From positions 207,571-271,570 of the forward strand of contig NZ_BLID01000008.1 in NCBI RefSeq assembly GCF_009811315.1: a stretch of DNA of 64,000 bases, read 5' to 3'. Under the pieces are notes generated by a model. The model did not search any database and was not told the DNA's origin. It saw only the letters and a list, made by a program, of their open reading frames with translations. This DNA is from Vibrio atypicus. Its GTDB lineage: Bacteria > Pseudomonadota > Gammaproteobacteria > Enterobacterales > Vibrionaceae. Of the stretch, positions 41,127-49,731 are shown piece after piece (positions within the stretch are counted from its first letter, which is position 1; each line of letters starts with the position of its first letter). The position numbers and the translations under genes are program-made.

Positions 41127-42611
41127 ATGACGCATGATTCGCATGTGTTGGAGTTGGATTCTCAAGTTGAATTGCTTGAGCGTTTACAGCTATTAACCAA
41201 CTTTGGTTCTAATCTTGTTACCCTTGCAGGCGAAAGCGGAGCGGGCAAGACTTGGCTTGCGCAGCGCTATCTAGAAGTGTGGGCGCAGGAAAAGAACCAA
41301 GCTCTGTTGCTCTGTTATCCTAATCAGGATGACGCGCAGAGACGCATGACGATACTCTCTCAGTTGGTTTCTGAACCTTTGTTTAATCCAGCAGATTCAA
41401 TGGCAGACTCTTTTGTCCATTTAATGGAAGGGGAAGCGTGCGATGTCGTCATCGCAATTGATGATGCACATCTACTCTCAGAGTCGTTTATCTCTGAACT
41501 GTGGATGCTGGTTCTGGAGTCACAGCAAAACCCACAATGGACCGTGAACGTTTTGCTTTTTGCGCAAGCCAATACATTGGATACGTTGCTGACACGATTG
41601 AGTTATGGTCAGGAGCACAAGCCGATTGATTTAGAAATTGATCCATTCTCTGAACAAGAGGCGGATCGATTCTTTGAACAATTGGTGGTTCGATATGTTG
41701 AAGATGACATGGAAAAGCGAGTGCGTAATGCGTACCGTACAGTTGCTCGCCGTCCCGGTGAGATTATGGCATTAGGGGATCAAAAAGTGGAAAAAAGGAT
41801 CATAATCCGTTCGATTATTGGCTCGCCGATGAATATCGCATTAGTTGTTATATTACTATTAGTGCTGATTGGGGCTGGGTATTGGTGGATGATGTCGCAA
41901 CCGTCACCTGACGATAAAGCGCAGCAAATCACTCAATCTATTGAACAAACGGTGATCCCAACTTTGCCTGAGACCGTTTCAGGTTCAGAGGCCTCCGATG
42001 AAGCCAAAATCATTTCCCCTGATCCTGTGGTGGATCGATTGTTTGCTGAAGCCGAAGATGACTCATCATCGCTTCCACCAACCGTAACGGATGAGATCTC
42101 TAGCGTTGGCAATATCGATGAGGATCATCAACGAGTGGTGATTACTTCTGAAGTGGTTGATGCGCTGTTAGAAGACAAAGCAGACGAAGTCGATACCAGT
42201 AATATTGAACAAGTCGTTGCTGATTCGATCCCTGCGGATGAACAGCCAGAGAGTGCTGAACCAGAACCATCAGCAGAGACACAAGTATCACCTAAGCCAG
42301 TGGTCAACTTCTCATTTACTAAAGATGAGCTCAATGCCTTTTCTCCTCGTAGCTACACCTTACAGCTAGCAGCGGTGACATCGTTGGAAGATGTTCAGAA
42401 GTTCCTTGATCGTTACCAATTAGGCGATAAGGTTTATATCTACCCAACCCAGCGCAACGGTGTCGAGTGGTTCATTATCAGCTACGATAATTACCCAACC
42501 ATTCAAGTTGCACGTGATGCTGTTGCGACGCTTCCTGATGATGTTCAACAGCTTGAGCCTTGGGCTAAATCAATGAGTCAGGTTCAACGAGAAATTGAGC
42601 GCGGAAAATAG
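41127..42611 (+). CDS. damX: Cell division protein DamX (AAA domain plus SPOR domain)
   Basis: A 494-residue bitopic protein. The cytoplasmic part (about 1-225) is an AAA-type ATPase domain with Walker A GESGAGKTW and Walker B-like VVIAIDDAH. A transmembrane helix (about 233-255) leads to an acidic, low-complexity periplasmic linker and a C-terminal SPOR domain (about 410-490) that binds septal glycan. E. coli DamX localises to the septal ring and is non-essential. It lies upstream of dam as usual. Confidence 0.93.
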   Translation: MTHDSHVLELDSQVELLERLQLLTNFGSNLVTLAGESGAGKTWLAQRYLEVWAQEKNQALLLCYPNQDDAQRRMTILSQLVSEPLFNPADSMADSFVHLMEGEACDVVIAIDDAHLLSESFISELWMLVLESQQNPQWTVNVLLFAQANTLDTLLTRLSYGQEHKPIDLEIDPFSEQEADRFFEQLVVRYVEDDMEKRVRNAYRTVARRPGEIMALGDQKVEKRIIIRSIIGSPMNIALVVILLLVLIGAGYWWMMSQPSPDDKAQQITQSIEQTVIPTLPETVSGSEASDEAKIISPDPVVDRLFAEAEDDSSSLPPTVTDEISSVGNIDEDHQRVVITSEVVDALLEDKADEVDTSNIEQVVADSIPADEQPESAEPEPSAETQVSPKPVVNFSFTKDELNAFSPRSYTLQLAAVTSLEDVQKFLDRYQLGDKVYIYPTQRNGVEWFIISYDNYPTIQVARDAVATLPDDVQQLEPWAKSMSQVQREIERGK

Positions 42612-42679
42612 TCTGAGATTCGTTGCAAAATATGTTACATTCCGCACCCTTAATTTGTGGTTGATAAATAGAGCAGTAG

Positions 42680-43507
42680 ATGAAGAAGCAGCGTGCCTTC
42701 CTTAAATGGGCGGGTGGAAAATACGGACTTGTCGAAGATATCCAGCGTCACTTGCCAGAGGCACGTAAGCTGGTAGAACCGTTCGTTGGTGCTGGTTCGG
42801 TTTTTCTCAATACAGATTACGATCAGTATTTGTTGGCTGACATCAACCCAGACCTCATCAATCTCTATAATTTGCTCAAAGAGAATCCGCAAGAGTACAT
42901 TTCTGAAGCGAAGCGCTGGTTCTGCCCTGAGAACAATCGCAAAGAAGCGTATTTGGATGTGCGTGCTCAGTTTAACGCGACTGATGACGTGATGTACCGT
43001 TCTCTCGCTTTCCTCTACATGAACCGCTTTGGCTTTAATGGGCTCTGCCGTTACAACAAGAAAGGCGGCTTTAATGTGCCTTTCGGTTCTTACAAAAAGC
43101 CTTACTTCCCAGAAGCAGAGCTTGAGTTTTTTGCTGAGAAAGCCAAGAAAGCGACGTTTGTTTGTGAAGGTTACAACGAGACGTTCAAGCGTGCTCGCAA
43201 AGGCAGTGTCGTCTATTGTGATCCGCCTTATGCACCACTTTCAACCACGGCAAACTTTACCTCTTATGCGGGTAATGGTTTCAGCTTAGATGATCAAGCG
43301 GCGCTTGCTGATGTGGCTGAACGTGCCGCAGTTGAACGTGGTATTCCGGTTCTGATCTCTAACCACGACACCACATTAACGCGCCGTTTATATCATGGTG
43401 CAGAACTCAACGTGGTGAAGGTAAAACGTACCATCAGTCGTAATGGTGCTGGCCGCAATAAAGTGGATGAGTTGCTGGCGCTGTTTAGACCTGCTGACAG
43501 CGAATAA
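42680..43507 (+). CDS. dam: DNA adenine methyltransferase Dam (GATC)
   Basis: Methylates adenine in GATC for mismatch repair, replication timing and, in Vibrio, chromosome II origin control. The 275-residue class alpha N6-adenine methyltransferase begins MKKQRAFLKWAGGKYGLV (SAM-binding FxGxG: VEPFVGAGSVFLN) and carries the catalytic DPPY motif (YCDPPYAPLS). It lies 68 bases behind damX. Confidence 0.97.
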   Translation: MKKQRAFLKWAGGKYGLVEDIQRHLPEARKLVEPFVGAGSVFLNTDYDQYLLADINPDLINLYNLLKENPQEYISEAKRWFCPENNRKEAYLDVRAQFNATDDVMYRSLAFLYMNRFGFNGLCRYNKKGGFNVPFGSYKKPYFPEAELEFFAEKAKKATFVCEGYNETFKRARKGSVVYCDPPYAPLSTTANFTSYAGNGFSLDDQAALADVAERAAVERGIPVLISNHDTTLTRRLYHGAELNVVKVKRTISRNGAGRNKVDELLALFRPADSE

Positions 43508-43612
43508 TCACATTTCCTCACGCTTCCCTATCTTCTGACCTTTAGCTTAGGTAGAATTGCGCGCAAAGTTTTTTCAGTGTGCAATGATGCCAATTAAACC
43601 TAGAGGTCAGGT

Positions 43613-44284
43613 ATGAAAGATTTCCTTATCGCTCCATCGATTCTGTCTGCAGATATGGCTCGCTTAGGCGAAGATGTAGAAAAAGTACTCGCAGCAGGCG
43701 CAGATGTGGTTCACTTTGACGTAATGGACAACCACTACGTACCAAACCTGACTTTCGGCGCACCAATCTGTCAGGCATTGCGTGACTACGGCATCACGGC
43801 ACCAATTGATGTTCACCTAATGGTGAAGCCTGTTGATCGCATCATTCCTGATTTTGCTAAAGCGGGTGCATCGATGATCACTTTTCACGTGGAAGCTTCA
43901 GAGCACGTTGACCGCACGCTACAACTGATCAAAGAGCACGGCTGTAAAGCGGGTGTGGTATTAAACCCAGCAACGCCGCTATCCCATCTTGAGTACATCA
44001 TGGACAAAGTCGATATGATTCTTTTGATGTCAGTAAACCCGGGCTTTGGTGGCCAATCATTCATTCCTAACACGCTTGATAAACTGCGCGCAGTACGCAA
44101 GATGATTGATGCATCTGGCCGTGATATTCGCCTAGAAATCGACGGTGGTGTGAAGGTTGATAACATTAAAGAGATCGCAGAAGCCGGTGCAGATATGTTC
44201 GTGGCTGGTTCAGCTATCTTTAACCAGCCTGACTACAAAGAAGTTATTGACCAAATGCGCACAGAGCTAGCAAAGGTTAACTGA
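43613..44284 (+). CDS. rpe: Ribulose-phosphate 3-epimerase Rpe
   Basis: Interconverts ribulose 5-phosphate and xylulose 5-phosphate in the pentose phosphate pathway. A 223-residue TIM barrel with IAPSILSADMARLG, HFDVMDNHYVPNLTFG (metal-binding His and Asp), HLMV and MSVNPGFGGQ motifs. Only 4 bases separate it from gph, indicating cotranscription. Confidence 0.97.
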   Translation: MKDFLIAPSILSADMARLGEDVEKVLAAGADVVHFDVMDNHYVPNLTFGAPICQALRDYGITAPIDVHLMVKPVDRIIPDFAKAGASMITFHVEASEHVDRTLQLIKEHGCKAGVVLNPATPLSHLEYIMDKVDMILLMSVNPGFGGQSFIPNTLDKLRAVRKMIDASGRDIRLEIDGGVKVDNIKEIAEAGADMFVAGSAIFNQPDYKEVIDQMRTELAKVN

Positions 44285-44288
44285 TTCA

Positions 44289-44969
44289 ATGAGCGACATT
44301 AAATTAATTGCATTTGATTTAGACGGTACGCTGCTCGATAGCGTACCTGACTTAGCGGTTGCTGCTGATCAAGCGGTACAAGCGTTGGGTTATCCAGCAG
44401 TGACAGAAGAACAAGTTCGCGACTACGTAGGCAATGGTGCTGATATTTTGATTGGTCGCTCTCTTAGCCGTAGTTTAACGGTCTCTCCTGACCTAGACCC
44501 TGAACTGCATGCCAAGGCACGTGTTCTATTTGATGATTACTATGAAAAAAGTGGCCACAAGCTAAGCCACTTGTACCCTGCCGTCAAAGAGACTTTGGCT
44601 GAGTTGCACAAAGCCGGCTTTACCATGGCGCTGGTGACCAACAAACCTTCTAAGTTTGTGCCAGATGTATTGGCGAAACATGGTATTGATAAGTACTTTG
44701 TCGATGTTATTGGTGGTGATACTTTCCCCGAGAAGAAGCCAAATCCAATGGCGTTGAATTGGTTAATGGAAAAACACAATTGTCAGCCTCAAGAGATGAT
44801 GATGGTGGGCGACTCAAGTAACGATATCAAAGCAGCAAAAAATGCAGGTTGTCATTCGTTCGGTCTGACTTACGGTTATAACCATGGCGAACCGATTTCC
44901 GCGTCTAACCCAGATTATGTCGCGGACACCATCGCAGATTTGGTTGAAGTGGTCGCTGTTTCAGCCTAA
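44289..44969 (+). CDS. gph: Phosphoglycolate phosphatase Gph
   Basis: A HAD-family phosphatase that removes 2-phosphoglycolate formed during repair of 3'-phosphoglycolate DNA ends. The 226-residue product has motif I DLDGTLLDS, a helical cap, motif II VTNKP, motif III lysine (KKPNP) and motif IV GDSSNDIKAA. It is directly behind rpe in the conserved operon. Confidence 0.94.
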   Translation: MSDIKLIAFDLDGTLLDSVPDLAVAADQAVQALGYPAVTEEQVRDYVGNGADILIGRSLSRSLTVSPDLDPELHAKARVLFDDYYEKSGHKLSHLYPAVKETLAELHKAGFTMALVTNKPSKFVPDVLAKHGIDKYFVDVIGGDTFPEKKPNPMALNWLMEKHNCQPQEMMMVGDSSNDIKAAKNAGCHSFGLTYGYNHGEPISASNPDYVADTIADLVEVVAVSA

Positions 44970-45016
44970 CGGCAACAAAAGATCTTCCAAAATACTCGTT
45001 AATGAGTACACTGAGT

Positions 45017-45064
45017 AAACCGTGTCACTAGGTAATGATGCCTGAATCGACACGGTTTTTTCAT
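45017..45064 (+). terminator. Rho-independent terminator between gph and trpS
   Basis: A 10-bp stem AAACCGTGTC / GACACGGTTT with a 22-base loop, then TTTT. It lies 34 bases before trpS, so trpS may be partly uncoupled from the upstream operon. Confidence 0.85.
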
Positions 45065-45098
45065 TTATTTAGATTAAGAAGTCAAAGGAACTATTCCC

Positions 45099-46136
45099 AT
45101 GAGCAAACCCATCGTATTGAGTGGTGTTCAACCATCAGGTGAACTAAGTATCGGTAACTACTTGGGTGCTCTACGTCAATGGCAACAGATGCAAGATGAT
45201 TACGATTGCCAATACTGTGTAGTTGACCTTCACGCAATTACGGTTCGTCAGGATCCGAAAGCACTGCATGAAGCGACACTTGACGCATTAGCAATTTGTC
45301 TTGCCGTTGGTGTTGATCCAGAAAAGAGCACGCTATTTGTTCAGTCACATGTACCAGAGCATGCTCAACTTGGTTGGCTTCTTAACTGTTACACCCAAAT
45401 GGGTGAACTGGGCCGTATGACTCAGTTTAAAGACAAATCTGCCCGTTACTCTAAAGACAGCTCTAGCCAATTTGGCGATGTGAACGTGGGTCTGTTTGAC
45501 TACCCAGTGTTGATGGCGGCAGATATCTTACTGTATGGCGCGCACCAAGTACCTGTGGGTAGCGATCAGAAGCAGCACCTTGAACTTGCGCGTGACATTG
45601 CGAACCGCTTTAACAACATCTATTCACCAGAGCAGCCAATCTTCCAAGTACCAGAACCGTACATTCCAACTGTGAATGCTCGTGTAATGAGCCTGCAAGA
45701 TGCGACGAAGAAAATGTCGAAGTCAGACGATAACCGTAAAAACGTTATCACGCTGCTTGAAGAGCCGAAGTCAATCATTAAGAAGATTAACAAAGCTCAG
45801 ACAGATGCTGAGACACCACCACGTATCGCACATGACTGGGAAAACAAAGCTGGTATTTCTAACCTAATGGGTCTTTACTCTGCAGCAACAGGTATGAGCT
45901 TTGAAGAGATCGAAGCGAAGTACCAGGGCGTTGAAATGTACGGTCCATTCAAGAAAGATGTTGGTCAAGCATTGGTTGAAATGTTAGAGCCTATTCAAGC
46001 TGAGTACCACCGTATTCGAGCAGACCGCGCATACATGGACCAAGTGATGAAGCAAGGTGCTGAGAAAGCATCAGCTCGCGCAGCAGAAACGCTGAAAAAA
46101 GCATACGAAGCGGTTGGTTTTGTGGCTCGCCCATAA
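45099..46136 (+). CDS. trpS: Tryptophanyl-tRNA synthetase TrpS
   Basis: A 345-residue class Ic aminoacyl-tRNA synthetase. Visible are the HIGH-equivalent region (SGVQPSGELSIGNYLGAL), AVDLHAIT-like VVDLHAITVRQDP, VPVGSDQKQHLELARDIA and the KMSKS loop (TKKMSKSDDN). It lies at the end of the aroK-to-trpS series, after a terminator. Confidence 0.97.
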   Translation: MSKPIVLSGVQPSGELSIGNYLGALRQWQQMQDDYDCQYCVVDLHAITVRQDPKALHEATLDALAICLAVGVDPEKSTLFVQSHVPEHAQLGWLLNCYTQMGELGRMTQFKDKSARYSKDSSSQFGDVNVGLFDYPVLMAADILLYGAHQVPVGSDQKQHLELARDIANRFNNIYSPEQPIFQVPEPYIPTVNARVMSLQDATKKMSKSDDNRKNVITLLEEPKSIIKKINKAQTDAETPPRIAHDWENKAGISNLMGLYSAATGMSFEEIEAKYQGVEMYGPFKKDVGQALVEMLEPIQAEYHRIRADRAYMDQVMKQGAEKASARAAETLKKAYEAVGFVARP

Positions 46137-46159
46137 AGAAACAAGCTTTTGCTCGATTA

Positions 46160-46195
46160 TGAAAAAACGGACTCATTTGAGTCCGTTTTTTGTTT
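46160..46195. terminator. Bidirectional terminator between trpS and trmL
   Basis: Stem AAACGGACTCA / TGAGTCCGTTT flanked by A6 and T6 runs, between convergent genes. Confidence 0.93.
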
Positions 46196-46672
46196 TTACT
46201 GAGCGCCTTCAAAGCCCATTTGTCGCCACGCCTCAAAGGCAATGATCGCGACAGCATTAGATAAGTTCAAGCTGCGAGCATCGGGCATCATCGGAATACG
46301 GATACGTTGTTCCATTGGCATACTCTCAATAAGATCTGCTGGTAGGCCACGAGTTTCTGGGCCAAATAGCAGCACATCGCCTTGCTGGAAGTCAGCATCA
46401 ACGTGATGACCAGTGGTTTTCGTTGTACAAGCAAAAATGCGGTAGCCTTTACGATTCTCTTCTAGATACTTGATGAAGGCTTGGTAATCTTTGTGGCGAG
46501 TGACACGCGCCAGATCGTGGTAATCCAAACCTGCACGTCGCACTTTCTTCTCTTCCAAATCAAAGCCGAGTGGTTCAATCAAATGCAAGTTAGCCCCGCA
46601 GTTGGCACACAGGCGGATAATGTTGCCCGTGTTGGGTGCGATTTCTGGCTCATAGAGGGCGATATCAAACAT
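46196..46672 (-). CDS. trmL: tRNA (cytidine/uridine-2'-O-)-methyltransferase TrmL (YibK)
   Basis: A SPOUT-class methyltransferase of 158 residues that 2'-O-methylates the wobble base of tRNA-Leu isoacceptors. Motifs are MFDIALYEPEIAPNTGNIIRLCANCG, FGPETRGLP and PMMPDARSLNLSNAVAI in the trefoil-knot SAM site. A single-gene unit, not adjacent to cysE as it is in E. coli. Confidence 0.94.
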   Translation of the reverse strand: MFDIALYEPEIAPNTGNIIRLCANCGANLHLIEPLGFDLEEKKVRRAGLDYHDLARVTRHKDYQAFIKYLEENRKGYRIFACTTKTTGHHVDADFQQGDVLLFGPETRGLPADLIESMPMEQRIRIPMMPDARSLNLSNAVAIIAFEAWRQMGFEGAQ

Positions 46673-46717
46673 ATTGGACTTCTTAATAGCTGAGATAATT
46701 GAGGCTAGAAAGTATAA

Positions 46718-46737
46718 GGCGGCTTACAGTAGCCGCC
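46718..46737 (-). terminator. Hairpin after sodA
   Basis: A perfect 7-bp GC-rich stem GGCGGCT / AGCCGCC with a 6-base loop, past the sodA stop on the minus strand. The following tract (TTATACTTT) is only moderately T-rich. Confidence 0.6.
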
Positions 46738-46777
46738 AAGCCTGATGTTGTTAGTTTTTATGCTCGTTCAATTTGCG

Positions 46778-47395
46778 TTAAGCACCTTGCGTAAGGGCAT
46801 GATGATAATTCTTGCTGACAGCATCCCAGTTCACCACGTTCCACCATGCATCAATGTATTCTGGACGGCGGTTCTGGTAGCTGATGTAGTAAGCATGCTC
46901 CCAAACATCCAAGGCAAGAATGGGTTCGCCCTGAATTGATGCGACATCCATTAGTGGGTTATCTTGATTGCTGGTGGAGGTGATGTGGAGTTGACCTTCT
47001 TTAACGACAAGCCAAGCAAAGCCAGATCCAAAGGTATTAATTGCTGCATCAGTAAATAGCTGTTGGAATTGAGCGAAGCTGCCGAAAGTCTCGATAATCG
47101 CATTCATTAGCTCGCCATTTGGGCAACCACCACCGTTTGGGGTCATGCAATTCCAGTACAAGACGTGGTTGTAAAAGCCGCCGCCATTATTGCGAACGGC
47201 CGGAGCATGTTGAGAGATATTGGCAAAAATTTCAGACAGAGGTGTATTCTCTAACTCCGTTCCGTTGATCGCAGCAATGAACTTATCAAAATAGGTCTTG
47301 TGATGTTTGCTGTAGTGCACTTCCATTGTTTTTGCATCAATGTAAGGCTCAAGCGAATCGTATGCGTAAGGCAGGTCAGGAAAAGTGTGAGACAT
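46778..47395 (-). CDS. sodA: Superoxide dismutase, manganese type SodA
   Basis: A 205-residue Fe/Mn-family superoxide dismutase. Metal ligands are visible in HYSKHHKTY, the GGGFYNHVLYWN helix and the LDVWEHAYY motif. The active-site glutamine lies in SNQDNPLM, the C-terminal position typical of Mn enzymes, while the Fe-type Gln in the N-terminal helix is absent. I therefore call it Mn-type. A Fur-box match upstream fits iron-responsive sodA. The ribosome site is inside a hairpin. It neighbours cpxA, as in V. cholerae. Confidence 0.9.
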   Translation of the reverse strand: MSHTFPDLPYAYDSLEPYIDAKTMEVHYSKHHKTYFDKFIAAINGTELENTPLSEIFANISQHAPAVRNNGGGFYNHVLYWNCMTPNGGGCPNGELMNAIIETFGSFAQFQQLFTDAAINTFGSGFAWLVVKEGQLHITSTSNQDNPLMDVASIQGEPILALDVWEHAYYISYQNRRPEYIDAWWNVVNWDAVSKNYHHALTQGA

Positions 47396-47425
47396 AGTAA
47401 ATCCTCCATAATTGAAGGATTTACT
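47396..47425 (-). promoter_or_regulatory. Hairpin enclosing the sodA ribosome-binding site
   Basis: On the mRNA a perfect 10-bp stem, AGTAAATCCT with AGGATTTACT, encloses a 10-base loop. The 3' arm plus the last loop bases form the GGAGGA Shine-Dalgarno sequence, and the AUG follows the stem directly. The ribosome site should thus be masked when the stem is closed. Confidence 0.6.
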
Positions 47426-47431
47426 TTAAAT

Positions 47432-47450
47432 GATAATGAGATCTATTATC
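47432..47450. promoter_or_regulatory. Fur box upstream of sodA
   Basis: GATAATGAGATCTATTATC, 15 of 19 matches to the Fur consensus by hand alignment, 37-55 bases upstream of the sodA start codon. It implies repression of sodA under iron-replete conditions. Confidence 0.75.
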
Positions 47451-47468
47451 AACTGTGATTTTGTAAGG

Positions 47469-48854
47469 TTATTCGTCCGCATGAAGTGGTAAGTGGATCT
47501 CTATTCTCAATCCACCTAATGAACTTTGCTTCGCTTCAATCGTGCCACTATGTTGGCGAATGGCATTTTCGGTAATCGCCAGACCTAGGCCTGTACCACC
47601 ACTATGCCTATCACGTGCAGTAGAGACGCGATAGAATGGTCGGAAGATAGACTCTAGCTCTTCTTCAGGGACGCCTTGACCATTGTCATCAACAGCGATT
47701 AATACTTGGTTTTCTGCACTCGATATCTCAACGTTTATTTCGTCTTTTCCGTAATAAATGGCATTTCGTACAATGTTATCTAACGCGCTCATTAGTAGTT
47801 TTGGGTTGCCTGTGATTGTGCGCTCTGGCAGTGAAGAGTAAGTGAGCGCTTTACCCATTTGCTCCGCTTCAAACTGCGCGTCAGAGAGGATCGCTTCCCA
47901 TAAACTGGTCAATGGTTGAGGTTCGCGAGTTAAATGGCTATCGACTTGCATTCGTGATAATTCAAGTAACTCTCCAATCATCTGTTCTAAGCGTTGAGCT
48001 TCAGTATCAATACGTGTGAGTTCAGGGCTCTCACCTTGTTTACGTGTGGCTAAAGCATTGGCCATACGTAGACGGGTTAATGGTGAGCGTAACTCGTGGG
48101 AGATGTCAGATAGTAAACGCTGCTGGCCTGAGATCATCTGATTGACGGCTTCAACCATCTGGTTAAAGCTGGTGCCGGCTTGTCTGAATTCACTGGTGCC
48201 TTTTTCAAGTGTTGGGTCGACGACGAACTCTCCTCTCGCCACTCGTTTGGCTGCACGTTCAAGTTTACGAGCTGGCTGGCTCAATGCCCATGCGAGCCAA
48301 AGAAGCAATGGTGTACTCACTAACATCACGGCAAACAGAAGCTGGAAAGGTTTATCGAACATGCGAAGTAAAAAGGGTGGTGGTTCATTCCACTTCACGC
48401 CGATATAGAGCAATAGATCCTGTTTAGCTAAAGTTACAGGTAATGGACCCGCAACCATGTAATGACCATAGAGTTTCTGTTGTGGTTGCCCAGGCACTTC
48501 AACGCTAGTGATGAAGTTTTGTAGCGCTCGATATCGGTAGTTTTTGCGATCTTGCGTGGTTAAAATGTTGCCTTCTGTATCGGTCACAAAGAAGCGTGGC
48601 CTTGGATCTTTGGGCGAACGCTTACCGCCTTCTAGCTTGAATAATACTTTGGCAAGGCTCTCTTCGCGTCCGTATTTCTTTTCAATACTATGAGTAATAT
48701 CGACTAAACGCTTGTAGTGATCCGCGGGAATATCACGGGCTTTTCGAGGATCGAGATGGGGAAGAGACAGTACCGCCATCAACACGAGAAACATCGTGAA
48801 CCAGAAAATGGCAAAGATGCGGCCATATAAACTCGTGATCTTAGGTAGGCGCAT
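47469..48854 (-). CDS. cpxA: Envelope-stress sensor histidine kinase CpxA
   Basis: A 461-residue inner-membrane sensor kinase with two transmembrane helices (about 10-30 and 165-188) flanking a periplasmic sensor domain. A HAMP domain, HisKA box with phospho-acceptor histidine in DISHELRSPLTRLR, and HATPase motifs N (DNIVRNAIYYG), G1 (VDDNGQGVP) and G2 (GGTGLGLAI) follow. It overlaps cpxR by one base (TAATG). It senses envelope stress, repressed by CpxP. Confidence 0.95.
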   Translation of the reverse strand: MRLPKITSLYGRIFAIFWFTMFLVLMAVLSLPHLDPRKARDIPADHYKRLVDITHSIEKKYGREESLAKVLFKLEGGKRSPKDPRPRFFVTDTEGNILTTQDRKNYRYRALQNFITSVEVPGQPQQKLYGHYMVAGPLPVTLAKQDLLLYIGVKWNEPPPFLLRMFDKPFQLLFAVMLVSTPLLLWLAWALSQPARKLERAAKRVARGEFVVDPTLEKGTSEFRQAGTSFNQMVEAVNQMISGQQRLLSDISHELRSPLTRLRMANALATRKQGESPELTRIDTEAQRLEQMIGELLELSRMQVDSHLTREPQPLTSLWEAILSDAQFEAEQMGKALTYSSLPERTITGNPKLLMSALDNIVRNAIYYGKDEINVEISSAENQVLIAVDDNGQGVPEEELESIFRPFYRVSTARDRHSGGTGLGLAITENAIRQHSGTIEAKQSSLGGLRIEIHLPLHADE

Positions 48855-49549
48855 TAATCCTCCTCAACCAGTAAGTAGCCACGCCCTCGTAGCGTCTTAA
48901 TACGAGACTTGCCATCTTCACGTTCAGGCAGCTTTTTGCGTAAGTTGGAAACATGCATATCAATAGCGCGATCAAACGCAGCCAAACGCTTACCAAGCAC
49001 ATCAAGACTAAGCGTTTCTTTGGTAATGGTCTCGCCAGGGTTTTGTACAAAGTGACTTAGTAAAGCAAATTCGGTTGTGGTCAACTCTAGTTGCTGGCCT
49101 TGGCAAAACGCTTCCTGCTTACCAGGGAAAACTTGAATATCTTGGTACTCGATACAGTCAGAGCTTTTTGCTGATTTATTTGAGGTGATTGACTGGGTTC
49201 GACGTAAAATCGCGCGAATACGTGCGAGTAATTCTCGGTCACTGAAAGGCTTAGGAAGGTAATCATCCGCGCCAAGTTCAAGACCAATCACTCGATCTAT
49301 TTCTTCACCTTTGGCGGTTAACATAAGTACGGGTGTTTCCCAGTTTTCTCGCAAGCGTTTGAGTGTTTCCATGCCATTGAGCTTAGGCATCATGACGTCA
49401 AGCAGAATGAGATCGATCTCTGAGCTGAGCTTTGCGAGCCCTTCTTCTCCATTATTCGCTTCCGATACGTCAAACCCCTCAAAAGAGAGTACTTCTTTCA
49501 ATAAACTGGTTAACTCAGTATCGTCGTCAATTAATAAGATATGTGGCAT
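48854..49549 (-). CDS. cpxR: Response regulator CpxR
   Basis: A 231-residue OmpR-family regulator. The receiver domain has acidic pocket IDDDTEL, phospho-acceptor Asp in LILLDVMMPKLNG, and the conserved Thr/Lys (LTAKGEE, YLPKPF). The C-terminal winged helix ends in RIKTLRGRGYLLVEE. It is cotranscribed with cpxA and divergent from cpxP, with CpxR half-sites in the intergenic region. Confidence 0.96.
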   Translation of the reverse strand: MPHILLIDDDTELTSLLKEVLSFEGFDVSEANNGEEGLAKLSSEIDLILLDVMMPKLNGMETLKRLRENWETPVLMLTAKGEEIDRVIGLELGADDYLPKPFSDRELLARIRAILRRTQSITSNKSAKSSDCIEYQDIQVFPGKQEAFCQGQQLELTTTEFALLSHFVQNPGETITKETLSLDVLGKRLAAFDRAIDMHVSNLRKKLPEREDGKSRIKTLRGRGYLLVEED

Positions 49550-49581
49550 AGCAAATTCTCATGTCGTGTTATTAAGGCTAG

Positions 49582-49659
49582 TTTACTGCTAAATGCATTA
49601 TTGATTTAGCATCATTGGTACTCTTTACGATTCTTTACGCTCGATGTACGTTGCTTTAC
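49582..49659. promoter_or_regulatory. CpxR binding sites between cpxR and cpxP
   Basis: The exact CpxR box TTTAC-N5-TTTAC (49624-49638; reverse complement of GTAAA-N5-GTAAA) is accompanied by further TTTAC half-sites at 49582-49586 and 49655-49659. The last is 21 bases (about two helical turns) from its neighbour. This fits autoregulation of cpxRA and activation of cpxP. Confidence 0.8.
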
Positions 49660-49731
49660 ACAACAAGTCGTATTCTACACTCAAGCGCTGCAAAACAGCT
49701 CAATCCAATAGATAAAGTGAAAGGTACGATT

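Noticed and set aside
45001..45098. A tryptophan attenuator in front of trpS
   Set aside because: The hairpin before trpS looks like a plain terminator; I see no leader peptide with Trp codons and no competing anti-terminator stem.
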